From NCBI RefSeq assembly GCF_023544445.1, contig NZ_JALPVJ010000004.1, positions 186,001-250,000 of the forward strand: DNA of 64,000 bases. The letters are read 5' to 3'. Both the position numbers and the translations under genes were made by a program. The notes under the pieces are model-generated. The model searched no databases and was not told where the DNA came from. It was given only the letters and a program-made list of their open reading frames with translations. Of this stretch, positions 1 through 8,632 are shown piece by piece. This DNA is from Actinoplanes sp. M2I2. GTDB lineage: Bacteria; Actinomycetota; Actinomycetes; Mycobacteriales; Micromonosporaceae. Every line of letters begins with the position of its first letter. Position 1 is the stretch's first letter.

Positions 1-448
1 CGAGAACGAACCAGGCGGCCCACACGCCGCGGGTCAGTTCGGTGTCGGGCACGAAGACCTCGACGACGACCGTCCGGCCGTCGGTGAGCACGGTCGGCTG
101 CAGATAGACCATGCCGTCGGCGACGGGGGCCAGCGCCGAGCGGCGGTCCTCCGCGGCGATCGCGATCTGGGCCGGTGAGGTGTGCGAGACGCCGATCGCG
201 GCGACGTCGGGCAGGTGGACGGCGAGCCGGCTCTCGCTGCCCGCGGTCGTGCTGGCCACCGCGTTGGTCAGCAGGGTCGGGTCGGCGTCGACGCCGAGGA
301 CGGTGACCAGCGACGTGGCCTGCTGGCGGGCGTCGGTCACGGCCCGGTCGTGCGCGATCTGGCGGGTCGCGACGGCCAGCGGCACGAGGAAGGCCAGCGC
401 CACCATCGACGTGATCGCGAGGGCCAGCCGGTTGAGGGCCCACCTCAT
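1..448 (-). CDS. Sensor histidine kinase, N-terminal part (runs off window)
   Basis: The frame opens at an ATG at 448 and stays open to the window edge, giving about 149 residues of the N-terminus. A hydrophobic segment lies at about residues 8-26 (AITSMVALAFLVPLAVA), followed by a polar extracytoplasmic stretch, and a second hydrophobic segment (WAAWFVLA) begins at the edge. This is the usual input module of a membrane histidine kinase; HAMP, HisKA and ATPase parts would lie outside. Its start overlaps the stop of the upstream response regulator by ATGA, so the two are translationally coupled and should be a cognate pair. The kinase identity is inferred from this partner and topology, not from catalytic motifs. 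Confidence 0.75.
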   Translation of the reverse strand, partial: MRWALNRLALAITSMVALAFLVPLAVATRQIAHDRAVTDARQQATSLVTVLGVDADPTLLTNAVASTTAGSESRLAVHLPDVAAIGVSHTSPAQIAIAAEDRRSALAPVADGMVYLQPTVLTDGRTVVVEVFVPDTELTRGVWAAWFVL

Positions 449-1143
449 CGCGGATCGACCATCATGACCCCGACTCCCCGTACGGTGTGCAGGAAGCGCG
501 GCTGGGCGGCGGTCTCCCCGAGCTTGCGACGCAGCCACGAGATGTGCACGTCGATCGTCTGCTCCTCACCGATGCGGGCCTGGTTCCAGACCTCGTTCAT
601 CAGCTCGCGCCGGCTGATCACCTGACCCACCCGCTCGGCCAGGTAGGCCAGCACGTCGAACTCGCGCCGGGTGAGCTGCAGCGGCTCGCCCCGCAGCTCG
701 GCGCGGCGCTGGCGGGGGCTGATGACCAGGTCGCCGACGGTGATCGCGCTCGGCGTCTCGTTGGTCGTGGCGCGGGAGCGGCGCAGCACGGCGGCGATGC
801 GGGCCAGGATGTGGCCGCCCGAGAACGGCTTGGTCACGTAGTCGTCGGCGCCGGCGCTGAGCAGGCTGATGATGTCGGCCTCGGAGCGGCGGGCGGTGGC
901 CACGATGACCGGCACGTCGGACACCGAGCGCATCATCCGCAGCGCGTCGGTGCCGTCGATGTCGGGCAGCCCGAGATCGAGGATGACCAGGTCGGGTCGC
1001 TCGTCGGTGACGATCTTGAGGGCCTCCGCGGCCCGGCCGACCGGTCGCACCACGTGTCCCGCATCGGTCAGCGCGCGGGAGAGCGCCGCCGTGATGATGC
1101 GGTCGTCCTCGACGAGCAGGATCATCGCCATGGCGTACACCAT
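445..1143 (-). CDS. OmpR/PhoB-family response regulator
   Basis: This is a two-domain DNA-binding response regulator of 232 residues. The receiver domain (about residues 7-120) shows the acidic pocket VEDD, the phospho-acceptor aspartate in LVILDLGLPD and the conserved lysine in YVTKPF. The C-terminal winged helix (about 135-230) has LTRREFDVLAYLA and the recognition region VDVHISWLRRKLG-like (IDVHISWLRRKLG). It would be phosphorylated by the coupled membrane kinase downstream. In-frame ATGs at 1131 and 1125 place the start closer to MILLVEDD; no strong ribosome site separates the options. The target genes are not evident. Confidence 0.93.
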   Translation of the reverse strand: MVYAMAMILLVEDDRIITAALSRALTDAGHVVRPVGRAAEALKIVTDERPDLVILDLGLPDIDGTDALRMMRSVSDVPVIVATARRSEADIISLLSAGADDYVTKPFSGGHILARIAAVLRRSRATTNETPSAITVGDLVISPRQRRAELRGEPLQLTRREFDVLAYLAERVGQVISRRELMNEVWNQARIGEEQTIDVHISWLRRKLGETAAQPRFLHTVRGVGVMMVDPR

Positions 1144-1167
1144 AGGGGCAGATGAGACGATGTCCTC

Positions 1168-1770
1168 GTGCGATCTTCTCGGTGGGCGCCGATCGCGGGG
1201 TGGTGCGCCGCCACCGCGACGAGCATCGTGCTGGCCTCGGTGGCTCTGCTGCCCGTTCTGCGCACGTCCTCGCCCGACGACAGGGCGCTCGCGCAGCTGC
1301 CCGCGGCCGACTCGAGCGCCTTTCCGGCGCCGCTGCCCAGCGTGACCACGCCGGCCGGCCCGGCCACGCGAAAGCCGCCGCCGGCCACGACGAGACCCAC
1401 CACCACGAAGCCGGCCACGACCACGACACCGCCGCGGCCGACGACCACGACGCCCCGGCCGGACGCGACCACCACCACCGCACCGGCCACGACCGAGGAC
1501 GGCTGGACGGTCACCACCGACGGTGACGGGAAGCGCACCTATGTGCGGTCGTTCCGGGTCGAGGGCGGGCAGGCGGTCATCCGGACGACCTCGGACGGGG
1601 TGGTGTCACTGGTGACCGCGACCCCGGCCGACGGCTGGTCGGTGCAGAAGGTGCAGGACTCGCCGGGCAACCTCGCGGTGTACTTCAACGAGACCCAGCA
1701 CAGCTTCATCATTCATGCCACCTGGTTCAACGACCGCCCGTTCGTGCAGGTGAGCGAGGTCGGTTCCTGA
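1168..1770 (+). CDS. Secreted or membrane-anchored Thr/Pro-rich protein
   Basis: I do not recognise a named family for this 200-residue protein. It starts with GTG and has an N-terminal hydrophobic segment (about residues 10-30, ATATSIVLASVALLPVL) that would be a signal peptide or anchor. A low-complexity Thr/Pro/Ala linker covers about 60-110 (runs such as TTTTPPRPTTTTP). A compact C-terminal domain of about 85 residues (from EDGWTVTTD) is rich in beta-type residues. The linker suggests an extracellular or wall-spanning position. It is divergent from the two-component system with about 25 bp between starts, so it may be a target of that regulator (inference). Confidence 0.7.
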   Translation: MRSSRWAPIAGWCAATATSIVLASVALLPVLRTSSPDDRALAQLPAADSSAFPAPLPSVTTPAGPATRKPPPATTRPTTTKPATTTTPPRPTTTTPRPDATTTTAPATTEDGWTVTTDGDGKRTYVRSFRVEGGQAVIRTTSDGVVSLVTATPADGWSVQKVQDSPGNLAVYFNETQHSFIIHATWFNDRPFVQVSEVGS

Positions 1771-1821
1771 TTATCCGTCCGATAGGCGGGTAATTGAGCT
1801 CCAGACGAAGGGAGCTCACTG

Positions 1822-2232
1822 ATGACGACGCACACCGAGCAGCAGCCGGTCGGCCAGTTGGTCAGCCAGCTGAGCGAACAGGTTTCGACGCTGGTCCGCG
1901 ACGAACTGACGCTCGCCCGGATCGAGATGGTCGAGAAGGGCAAGCGCGCCGGCGCCGGAGCCGGACTGCTCGGCGGGGCCGGGGTAATCGCCCTGTACGG
2001 GCTCGGCGCCCTGTTCGTGACGATCGGCGCCCTCCTGGCGCTGGTCATGCCGGTCTGGGCAGCCGCCCTGATCGTGACGGTCGTACTGTTCGCCGTGGCC
2101 GGGGTCGCCGCGTTGATCGGCAAGAACCAGGTCAAGAAGGCCGTGCCGCCGGAGCCCGAGGAGGCCATGGCGAGCGGCAAGCGTGACGTGGAGACCGTGA
2201 AGACCGCGATCCGAGAGGGACGGCACTCATGA
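1822..2232 (+). CDS. Actinobacterial holin-X/phage holin superfamily III-type membrane protein
   Basis: The 136-residue protein has an amphipathic N-terminus (VSQLSEQVSTLVRDELTLA) followed by two long hydrophobic segments at about residues 49-75 and 80-105. The pattern 'LVRDE...LAR.E..EKGK' then two membrane spans is that of the small actinobacterial membrane proteins grouped as Phage_holin_3_6. They are chromosomal and not known to lyse cells. A GGGAG-type ribosome site precedes the ATG. It overlaps the following DUF3618 gene by ATGA; this pair is a recurring actinobacterial arrangement, often thought to act at the envelope. The exact role is unknown. Confidence 0.85.
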   Translation: MTTHTEQQPVGQLVSQLSEQVSTLVRDELTLARIEMVEKGKRAGAGAGLLGGAGVIALYGLGALFVTIGALLALVMPVWAAALIVTVVLFAVAGVAALIGKNQVKKAVPPEPEEAMASGKRDVETVKTAIREGRHS

Positions 2233-2750
2233 GCGACACGAGGTCGCGCGAGGAGGTTCGGGCCGACATCGCCGAGACTCGCGCCGAACTGGCCGAGACC
2301 GCGTCGGCCCTGGCCGCCAAGGCGGACGTGAAGGCGCAGGTCAAGCACGCGGTGGCCGACAAGAAGCAGGCCGCCGCGGACAAGGCCGAGCAGGTCAAGC
2401 AGGCCGCCGCGGACAAAACCGAGCAGGTCAAGCAGGCCGCGGCCGAGAAGACCGAGCAGGTCAAGCAGGTCGCGGCGGAGAAGACCGAGCAGGTACGCGA
2501 GAAGGCGGCTCAGGCCAGGACGACGGCGGTCGAAAGCGTCTCGCAAGTCAAGCAAGCGGCCGCCGACCGCAAGGATTCGCTGCTGGGCGGGTCCGACCAC
2601 GGCAAGCATGAGCTCGTGGCCGACCACGGCCGGCACGAGGAGCCCACCAGCGCGAAGGCTCGTGGGCCGATCCCGATCGCGGCGATGGCCGCCGGCGCGG
2701 TGGCCATCGCCGCGGCGGTCATCACGCTCCTGCGGCGACGCCGCCGCTGA
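2229..2750 (+). CDS. DUF3618-domain membrane protein with coiled-coil repeats
   Basis: The 173-residue protein starts with the DUF3618 signature (REEVRADIAETRAELAET) at about residues 6-24. The middle (about 35-110) is an Ala/Lys/Glu-rich helical region made of near-identical 11-residue units of the type KTEQVKQAAAE, likely an extended coiled coil. A single C-terminal transmembrane helix (about 148-168, PIAAMAAGAVAIAAAVITLL) ends in RRRRR, so the protein would be tail-anchored with the helix in the cytoplasm. It is coupled by ATGA to the holin-like gene. The 33-bp DNA repeat behind the 11-residue units (about 2400-2500) suggests expansion by slippage. Function is not established. Confidence 0.88.
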   Translation: MSDTRSREEVRADIAETRAELAETASALAAKADVKAQVKHAVADKKQAAADKAEQVKQAAADKTEQVKQAAAEKTEQVKQVAAEKTEQVREKAAQARTTAVESVSQVKQAAADRKDSLLGGSDHGKHELVADHGRHEEPTSAKARGPIPIAAMAAGAVAIAAAVITLLRRRRR

Positions 2751-2791
2751 GCCGCTGTCCGGCCCTCGAAGAAGAACCTCAAGAAGGATCG

Positions 2792-3775
2792 TCAAGACGC
2801 AACGGCGTCCTGCGGGAAGTGCTTCAGAAGCGCTTCCTCCAGGACGCCGTTCAGCATCCGGGCGTACGTGGCGGTCAGGTGGAACCGATTGCGGTAGACC
2901 GTGATGTTGCCGATGACCGGGGTGCACACGGCCGTGCACAACCACGGCAGCACCGAGATGTAGCCGGAGCCGGTGGCCTCGGCGGCGCCCGCGTCGGCGG
3001 CGTTCCAGGTACGCGCGGTGGCCGCTGTCCGCGAGGTCGAGCACGCCTCGATGTCGTCCGGGTGGGCGGCCAGGCACTCCGGCGCACTCTGGTCGAGCAC
3101 CGGGGTATCGCCCAGCACCACGACCCGGCCGGCGAACCGGCGCAGCGTCCGCAGGGTCGAGGTCAGCCCGGCCTGCCACTCGCCCGGTGAGATCAGCTGT
3201 CCCCGGTCGCGCTTCTGCGAGAAGCTCTCGTTGGTCACGATCACCAGCTCGGGCCGGATCGCCGCCACCCGGTCGGCCACGAAGGCGCGGAACCGGTCGC
3301 ACTCGGTGAAGGGCCGCTGCTCCTGCTGGTTCCAGACGGTGAGGGACAGGCTGGGGCAGGCCGGCTTGCCGAAGAACTGCACCCGCCAGTCGCGTCGCTC
3401 GGCGATCTCGGACAGCGCCGGAAGCCACATCCCCGCGTGCGAGTCGCCGTAGAGCACGACGTCGGTCGCACCGGCCCGGTCCCCGAAGACGCACGGTTCG
3501 ACCCGGTCGGCCGTCGGCCCGGCCTCACACTTCTCGTTGTCGAAGCCGACGTCCTCGCCGCTCGTGGCCAGCGACGGTGTCAGGTCGGCGGGCAGCACCT
3601 TCCGGCCCGGGGCCTCGCGAACGGCGGAGACCACGGCGTCGAGGCCGATGCGTGGCGCCGGCGGAGCGGTCGCCCGTGGGGGTGGCGGGATGGTCGCGGT
3701 ACAGCCGGCGATGACCGTCAGCAGAGCGAGCACGAGCGCGAGACGACACGGGCGGGACAGCTCAGGGCGGGCCAT
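2792..3775 (-). CDS. SGNH-hydrolase-domain lipoprotein, partner of the acyltransferase
   Basis: This 327-residue protein has a lipoprotein-type signal (LALVLALLTVIAGC, lipobox cysteine at about residue 24) and a Pro-rich linker. An SGNH-like domain follows: the block I motif VVLYGDSHAGMW carries the catalytic serine, and the C-terminal NRFHLT carries the histidine. Such domains are usually the C-terminal half of OatA/OafA-type acyltransferases and perform O-acyl transfer or hydrolysis on surface sugars. Here the domain is a separate gene whose start overlaps the end of the acyltransferase gene by 14 bp, so the pair behaves as a split OatA. The substrate is unknown. Confidence 0.85.
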   Translation of the reverse strand: MARPELSRPCRLALVLALLTVIAGCTATIPPPPRATAPPAPRIGLDAVVSAVREAPGRKVLPADLTPSLATSGEDVGFDNEKCEAGPTADRVEPCVFGDRAGATDVVLYGDSHAGMWLPALSEIAERRDWRVQFFGKPACPSLSLTVWNQQEQRPFTECDRFRAFVADRVAAIRPELVIVTNESFSQKRDRGQLISPGEWQAGLTSTLRTLRRFAGRVVVLGDTPVLDQSAPECLAAHPDDIEACSTSRTAATARTWNAADAGAAEATGSGYISVLPWLCTAVCTPVIGNITVYRNRFHLTATYARMLNGVLEEALLKHFPQDAVAS

Positions 3776-4991
3776 GCGGCGCTCCTAGTCGGGGTTGGTA
3801 TTCGGCCCCGGTTCCGGCCTCGGCCCCGGGCGACGTGGACGTCTGCCAGCGGGCGGCCACCAGCGGGGCGACGATCAGCCAGGCGGCCAGCGACAACGTG
3901 AGCACGGGGGAACGCCGCAGGGTCCGGCTGCGCCGCACCGGCTCCTCGACGCCGAAGTACGTGATCACCGCGAGCCCCAGGGCGCCCAGGATCAGCAGCG
4001 CCCGGGTCGAGGCCGGGAGCGGTTCCCCGTACGCCTGCTCGGCGATGATCAGCACCGGCCAGTGCCACAGGTAGAACGAATAGGACAGGCGGCCCAGCCA
4101 GACCAGCGGCCACCGGCCCAGCACCGAGTCGCCCCGCCCGGCCAGCACCAGCACGGTGGCGAGAACGGGCAGCACAGCGGCGTACCCGGGGAAAGGTGTG
4201 GCGTCGTCGAACGTGAGCGCGGCGACCACGATCAGCGCCAGTCCGGTGCCGGCCAGCGCGGTCGCCCACCGGTACGGGATCCGGTCGAGTCGCGGCGCGG
4301 CCAGCGCCAGCAGGCAACCGGCCCCGAGCTCCCAGGCGCGCGTCAGCGGCGAGAAGTACGACCACGTGCCGGTTTCCCAGATCGAGTACGCCAGGGACGC
4401 GACCACCGCGGCGGCCAGCCAGTAGCCGATGGCCCAGCGGAGGCCGAGCCAGATCAGCAGCGCGATCACGGCCGGCCAGACCAGGTAGAACTGTTCCTCG
4501 ACGGCGAGCGACCAGAAGTGCTGCACCGGTGAGGGAGCCCCCTGCGAGGCCAGATAGTCGACCCCTTCGGCCGTGAAGCGGAAGTTCGCGGCGAACAGCG
4601 CGGACCAGACGACGTCCCCGGCGATCTCGTCGCCGCGCAGGAACCCGAGCCAGTGATAGCTCGCGAGCAGCGTGGCGACCAGCACCACCGCCGCCGCGGG
4701 CAGGAGCCGCCGGGCCCGCCGGGCGTAGAAGTCGATCAGGGACAGGTCGCCGGTCCGGCGGACCTCGCGCAGCATCAGCGAGGTGATCAGGAAGCCGGAG
4801 ACGACGAAGAAGACGTCCACGCCGACATAGCCGCCGGCCAGGCCGGGCACGCCGGCGTGGAAGAGGACGACCAGGGTCACCGCGACCGCGCGCAGACCTT
4901 CGACGTCGGGCCGGAACCGCATCGGCGGACCGGCGGCCGGGTGCGCTGCCGGGTGCCGTACGCCGGTTGTCGTCTCTGTCATCGCGCACAC
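3762..4991 (-). CDS. Acyltransferase 3 family membrane protein
   Basis: The 409-residue integral membrane protein has about ten hydrophobic helices and the family's opening signature: FRPDVEGLRAVAV, then LVVLFHAG, then GGYVGVDVFFVVSGFLIT. The histidine in LFHAG and the arginine-rich cytoplasmic loop (FYARRARRLLP) match acyl-CoA-dependent acetyltransferases of the OafA/OatA type, which move acyl groups across the membrane onto extracellular glycans. The usual fused SGNH domain is missing and is supplied by the next gene, which overlaps its 3' end. An in-frame ATG 6 residues downstream of the start (MTETTTG begins at residue 4) is an alternative start. Confidence 0.92.
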   Translation of the reverse strand: MCAMTETTTGVRHPAAHPAAGPPMRFRPDVEGLRAVAVTLVVLFHAGVPGLAGGYVGVDVFFVVSGFLITSLMLREVRRTGDLSLIDFYARRARRLLPAAAVVLVATLLASYHWLGFLRGDEIAGDVVWSALFAANFRFTAEGVDYLASQGAPSPVQHFWSLAVEEQFYLVWPAVIALLIWLGLRWAIGYWLAAAVVASLAYSIWETGTWSYFSPLTRAWELGAGCLLALAAPRLDRIPYRWATALAGTGLALIVVAALTFDDATPFPGYAAVLPVLATVLVLAGRGDSVLGRWPLVWLGRLSYSFYLWHWPVLIIAEQAYGEPLPASTRALLILGALGLAVITYFGVEEPVRRSRTLRRSPVLTLSLAAWLIVAPLVAARWQTSTSPGAEAGTGAEYQPRLGAPHGPP

Positions 4992-5087
4992 GCTAAAGCG
5001 TCGAAAAGCCCCAAACTGCCGATCGTGGCGGATACGGCCCGTTGAGGGAAGCTTTCCTCGTTCGGCCGTGCGCGGGCCGGTGACGTG

Positions 5088-5456
5088 TTACGCGGGCTGG
5101 AAGGTGCAGCCGCTGATCGGGTCGGCGGCCAGGTCGATGACGGCGTCGAGCCGGTCGCGGGCAATCATCAGCTGGGCGATCTGCGTGTTGATGCGGTCGC
5201 GCTCGGCCGCGAGCAGGTCGCGCGACTCGGGCGTGTTGACCTTGGCGTCGACGCTGGGCAGCAGGTCGGCGATCGTCCGGCTGGTGAGCCCGGCGGCGTA
5301 GAGATTTTGGATGAGCTGGACCCGGTCGACGGCCGGCTCGGTGTAGTGCCGGGTACCGCGAGGGCTGCGCTCGGCGACGAGCAGGCCCTGCTCCTCGTAG
5401 TAGCGCAGCGCCCGCACGCTCACGCCGGCCCGCTCGGCCAGCTCGCCGATCCGCAT
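5088..5456 (-). CDS. MerR-family transcriptional regulator
   Basis: The 122-residue protein starts at MRIGELAERAGVSVRALRYY, the classic MerR winged-helix opening, so I reject the longer frame that begins at 5552. After the DNA-binding domain (1-70) a dimerisation helix (about 75-110) leads to a short tail ending SGCTFQPA. There is no long effector domain; the single cysteine could bind a small ligand or metal, but no Cys cluster is seen. A palindrome 26 bp upstream fits autoregulation. No obvious target gene is coupled to it. Confidence 0.9.
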   Translation of the reverse strand: MRIGELAERAGVSVRALRYYEEQGLLVAERSPRGTRHYTEPAVDRVQLIQNLYAAGLTSRTIADLLPSVDAKVNTPESRDLLAAERDRINTQIAQLMIARDRLDAVIDLAADPISGCTFQPA

Positions 5457-5481
5457 CGTGGTCTCCACTCGACACCTCTCC

Positions 5482-5497
5482 CTGACGTCAACGTCAG
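5482..5497. promoter_or_regulatory. Palindromic MerR-type operator
   Basis: The site CTGACGTCAACGTCAG has perfect 7-bp arms (CTGACGT/ACGTCAG) around a 2-bp centre. It lies 26 bp upstream of the merR-like start, where MerR proteins bind between the -35 and -10 elements of their own promoter. The sequence resembles the TGACGT-N-ACGTCA sites of small actinobacterial MerR regulators. Binding is inferred from position and symmetry. Confidence 0.6.
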
Positions 5498-5518
5498 ATG
5501 CCAGATTAGCTCGTTCGC

Positions 5519-7462
5519 TCAGCGGTAGGCACGGACGTCGGCGACCGACCACCAGCTCTCCGCGGCCCCGGTCAGCGTGATCCGGACGTGCCGGACCGGC
5601 CGGCGCCGCAGGTCAGCCTCGGTGAACTGCCCGGTTGTCGACGTCGCGGCCGTCCACCAGCGCCGGCCGTCGGCCGACGCGGTGACGGTGGCACCGCGGG
5701 GGTGGTCGCCGAGGTCGGCGCCGGTGTCGAAGACCACCCGACCGACCGGCTGCACCCGGCCCAGATCGACCTGCAGGAACTGGCCCGGCTGCTGACCCGT
5801 GCCGGTCGTCCACCGGGTGCTCGCGTCGTCGTCGACGGCTGGGGAGGCATCACCCGGCGTGCTCGCGGTCGCCGTCCAGCCGGTCGGCGCGATCGGCCGG
5901 TCGGCGGATTGCCCGCGCCAGACGAAGGTGGCCAGGGCGCCGCCGGGCAGCGTGTATTCCAGCGTGCGACCCCCGTACCGCACGGCGAACGCCTGCGGGT
6001 CGTCGTTCTCGTTGTGCGCGACCAGCACCGTGCTGCCGTCCGGGTTGACGAAGGCGACGTCCATGACGCGGCCGTTCCAGCCGGTCGTGCCGAAGGAGGT
6101 GCTCGCCACCCGTACGGCGCCCGGCTTCACGAAGCGGGCCAGATGACCCAGCGTGTAGAACTCGGCGTTGCGGGTCACCGAGCCGTCGGCGTTCACCGTG
6201 ACGACCCCGGTGCAGGTGCCGCAGCCGCCGTTGTGCGGCCCGTTGTCCTCGTCCAGGGCCAGGTTCCAGTTGATCACCGTCTTGGCCCAGTTCCGGGTGT
6301 TGCCGATGATCAGGTTGCGGGCGTGCCACTTGAGCGTGTCGGAGAACGTGTTCGCCGGGTCGCTCGACCGGCTGCCCGAGCACTCGGTGAAGTAGATGTC
6401 CTTGGCCGGGAACTCGTTGTGCAGCGCGGTCATGGCGCTCGGGTCGCCGTAGTAGCAGTGGTAGGCGGTGCCCGCGATCCACTTGGCGGCCTTCGTGGCC
6501 AGGAGCTCCTGCGGGTAGTGATCGATGTCGTCGACCGAGTCGGGCGGCGTGCCGGCGGCGTCGTTCGGGTGCTCCGACCAGTTGTGGTCGTACCCCAGGA
6601 TCTTGGTCTTCTCGCCGGCCGAGCGCAGCATCGGACCGAGGCGCTCGATCACCTCGGCCGCCTGCCAGGACGGCAGGTCCATGCCGGGATAGCCGGCCGG
6701 CGTACGGTTCTGCGGCTCGTTCTGGATGGTCAGCGTGTCGATCGGCACGCCCTCTTTCCGGTACGCCCGGACGAACGCGACCAGATAGGCCGCGTACGCG
6801 CGGTAGATCGCCGGCGAGTCGATCAGCCGGCCGCCGGCCAGGGCGCCGTTGGTCTTCATCCAGGCCGGCGGACTCCACGGTGTGGCCATGACGCGCAACT
6901 CGGGATTGAGGCGACGGGCCTGACGCAGCAGGGGGAGGATCTGGGCGCGGTCGTGCTCGATGCTGAAGTGCCGCAGCGCGTAGTCGGTCTGGCCGGGCGG
7001 CACGTCGTCGTACGTGTAGGCCGGACCGTCGGTGAAGTCGGAGGCGCCGATGGGCTGACGCAGATAGCTCAAGCCGTTCCGGAAGAGCGACTCCATCGTG
7101 GCGTCGCGGGCGGCCGGCGAGAGCCGGTACAACACCGAGGCCGACGAGTCGGTGATCGAGGCCCCGAACCCGGCCATCGCCTGGAAGCGGCGGTGCGGGT
7201 CGACGACCACGGTCGGCACGTCGGCTCCGGCCGCGCCGAAGGGCACCGTCCCGCGATCGGCCAGGCGGTTCGCGCCGTCCGGCGTGGTGAGCCAGACGCG
7301 CGCGGTCGCGGTGTTACCGGGCTTGTCGTGTGCTGCCGCCGCCTTGCCGTGCGCCGCCGCCTTTTCGTGCGGTGCCGCCTTTTCGTGCGCTGCCGCCGGC
7401 AGAGGCCCGGTGGCCAGGACGGTGGCGCTGATCGCCACCAGGACGGTTCCCAAGCGGGCCAC
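5519..7462 (-). CDS. Secreted GH30 glycoside hydrolase with C-terminal F5/8-type (CBM32-like) domain
   Basis: The protein of about 647 residues starts at a GTG preceded by AGAGGAG; the open frame continues upstream through lacI antisense but that part is a shadow. A signal peptide (LGTVLVAISATVLATGPLPAAA) is followed by a short HEKAA repeat. The GH30 (glucosylceramidase-like) domain carries the acid/base glutamate in TIQNEPQNRT and the nucleophile in IYFTECSGS. A beta-sandwich follows, and the last ~135 residues (ASTRWTTG..., QVDLG, VRITLTG) form a discoidin-type sugar-binding domain. It should cleave beta-linked exopolysaccharide outside the cell; the exact linkage cannot be told. The divergent LacI gene is the probable repressor. 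Confidence 0.93.
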   Translation of the reverse strand: MARLGTVLVAISATVLATGPLPAAAHEKAAPHEKAAAHGKAAAAHDKPGNTATARVWLTTPDGANRLADRGTVPFGAAGADVPTVVVDPHRRFQAMAGFGASITDSSASVLYRLSPAARDATMESLFRNGLSYLRQPIGASDFTDGPAYTYDDVPPGQTDYALRHFSIEHDRAQILPLLRQARRLNPELRVMATPWSPPAWMKTNGALAGGRLIDSPAIYRAYAAYLVAFVRAYRKEGVPIDTLTIQNEPQNRTPAGYPGMDLPSWQAAEVIERLGPMLRSAGEKTKILGYDHNWSEHPNDAAGTPPDSVDDIDHYPQELLATKAAKWIAGTAYHCYYGDPSAMTALHNEFPAKDIYFTECSGSRSSDPANTFSDTLKWHARNLIIGNTRNWAKTVINWNLALDEDNGPHNGGCGTCTGVVTVNADGSVTRNAEFYTLGHLARFVKPGAVRVASTSFGTTGWNGRVMDVAFVNPDGSTVLVAHNENDDPQAFAVRYGGRTLEYTLPGGALATFVWRGQSADRPIAPTGWTATASTPGDASPAVDDDASTRWTTGTGQQPGQFLQVDLGRVQPVGRVVFDTGADLGDHPRGATVTASADGRRWWTAATSTTGQFTEADLRRRPVRHVRITLTGAAESWWSVADVRAYR

Positions 7463-7484
7463 GACATCTCCTCTGTAACAGACG

Positions 7485-7496
7485 GAAACGTTTCTG
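7485..7496. promoter_or_regulatory. LacI-type operator between GH30 gene and lacI-like gene
   Basis: The intergenic palindrome GGAAACGTTTCT has the perfect core GAAACGTTTC with a central CG, the hallmark of LacI/GalR-family operators. It lies about 25 bp upstream of the glycosidase start and about 55 bp upstream of the regulator start, so one bound dimer could control both. Coordinates may be off by one base. Confidence 0.65.
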
Positions 7497-7549
7497 ATAC
7501 ACACAGGTAAGCGCGCCGGTCGACGACTGTCAATGTCTATGCTTCGGGA

Positions 7550-8569
7550 ATGACACAGGGGCCCACCGTCCGCGACATCGCGGCCCACGCGGGCGTCTCG
7601 ATCGCCACCGTCTCGCGGGTGCTGAACGACCAGGAACACGTCTCGCCCGGCACCCGTGACCTGGTGCAACAGGCCATCGACGAGCTGGGCGGCCGCGGCC
7701 CGCGCCGCCGCCCGACCCGCGCCGGCGCCGTCTTCGTCCGCTGCCCCTACGTGCTCACCGACTACTTCGGACTGATCGTCTCGTCGATCGCCGAGACCCT
7801 CGACCTGCACGGCCGCCAGCTGATCCTCAACGCCGGGGAGGCCGCCCAGCACACACCGGTGCTCGGGTCGCTGCCCACCCGGCCCGGCATCGGCGGCGCC
7901 ATCGTGGTGCTGCCCCCCGAGCCGGCCGACGACCTGATCGCCCTGCAGGCCGCGGGCTTCCCCTTCGTCGTCGTCGACCCGCGCGAGGACGTGCCCCGCG
8001 ACATCGCCGCCGTCTCGGCCGCCCACTTCGCGGGCGCCCGCAGCCTCACCGCGCACCTGACCGCGTTCGGTCACCGCCGGATCGGGCTGCTGGCCGGGCC
8101 GGACAACTGGCTGGCCGGCGCGGCCCGGCGGGCCGGGCACGTCTCGGCCCTGGCCGACGCCGGTGTGCTGCTGGATCGTCAGCTGGCCGTGCCCGGCGAA
8201 CCCACCGTCCGGTTCGGATTTCAGGCGGCGCAGCGTCTGCTGGACCTGCGGGACCGGCCGACGGCTCTGGTCTGCTTCAACGACAAGGTCGCGTCGGGGG
8301 CGCTCGCCGCGGCCGTGCAGCTGGGCCTGCGCGTGCCCGAGGACGTCTCCATCGCCGGTTTCGACGACATCGACCTGGCCCAGGCGACCCGGCCGATGCT
8401 CACGACCGTACGGCAGCCACTGGCCGAGATGGGCCGGATAGCCGTGGGCCTGCTGATGCGCATCCTGGACCGGCACCGCCTGGACGCGCTCCACGTCGAG
8501 CTGGCCACCGAGCTGATCATCCGCGACTCGACCGGCCCGGCTCCCGAGGCCGGCCCGGTCGGACGCTGA
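7550..8569 (+). CDS. LacI-family transcriptional repressor
   Basis: The 339-residue protein opens with the LacI HTH (VRDIAAHAGVSIATVSRVLN, residues 6-25) and hinge region, followed by a periplasmic-binding-protein-like ligand domain (about 60-330). Typical signatures are ALVCFNDKVASG, VSIAGFDDID and TTVRQPLAEMG. It would bind a sugar released from the glycan degraded by the divergent GH30 enzyme and release the GAAACGTTTC operator between them. No ribosome site stands out and the ATG lies close to the putative promoter. The ligand is unknown. Confidence 0.93.
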   Translation: MTQGPTVRDIAAHAGVSIATVSRVLNDQEHVSPGTRDLVQQAIDELGGRGPRRRPTRAGAVFVRCPYVLTDYFGLIVSSIAETLDLHGRQLILNAGEAAQHTPVLGSLPTRPGIGGAIVVLPPEPADDLIALQAAGFPFVVVDPREDVPRDIAAVSAAHFAGARSLTAHLTAFGHRRIGLLAGPDNWLAGAARRAGHVSALADAGVLLDRQLAVPGEPTVRFGFQAAQRLLDLRDRPTALVCFNDKVASGALAAAVQLGLRVPEDVSIAGFDDIDLAQATRPMLTTVRQPLAEMGRIAVGLLMRILDRHRLDALHVELATELIIRDSTGPAPEAGPVGR

Positions 8570-8632
8570 GGACCAGCTTGCCCTGGACGTGAATCCTCGA
8601 GCAGCCGGTGCGCCACGGCGATGCGCTCGCGG

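Noticed and set aside
7463-8494. Open extension of the GH30 frame across the lacI-like gene
   Set aside because: It is antisense to a well-supported LacI gene, and the signal peptide and ribosome site place the real start at about 7462.
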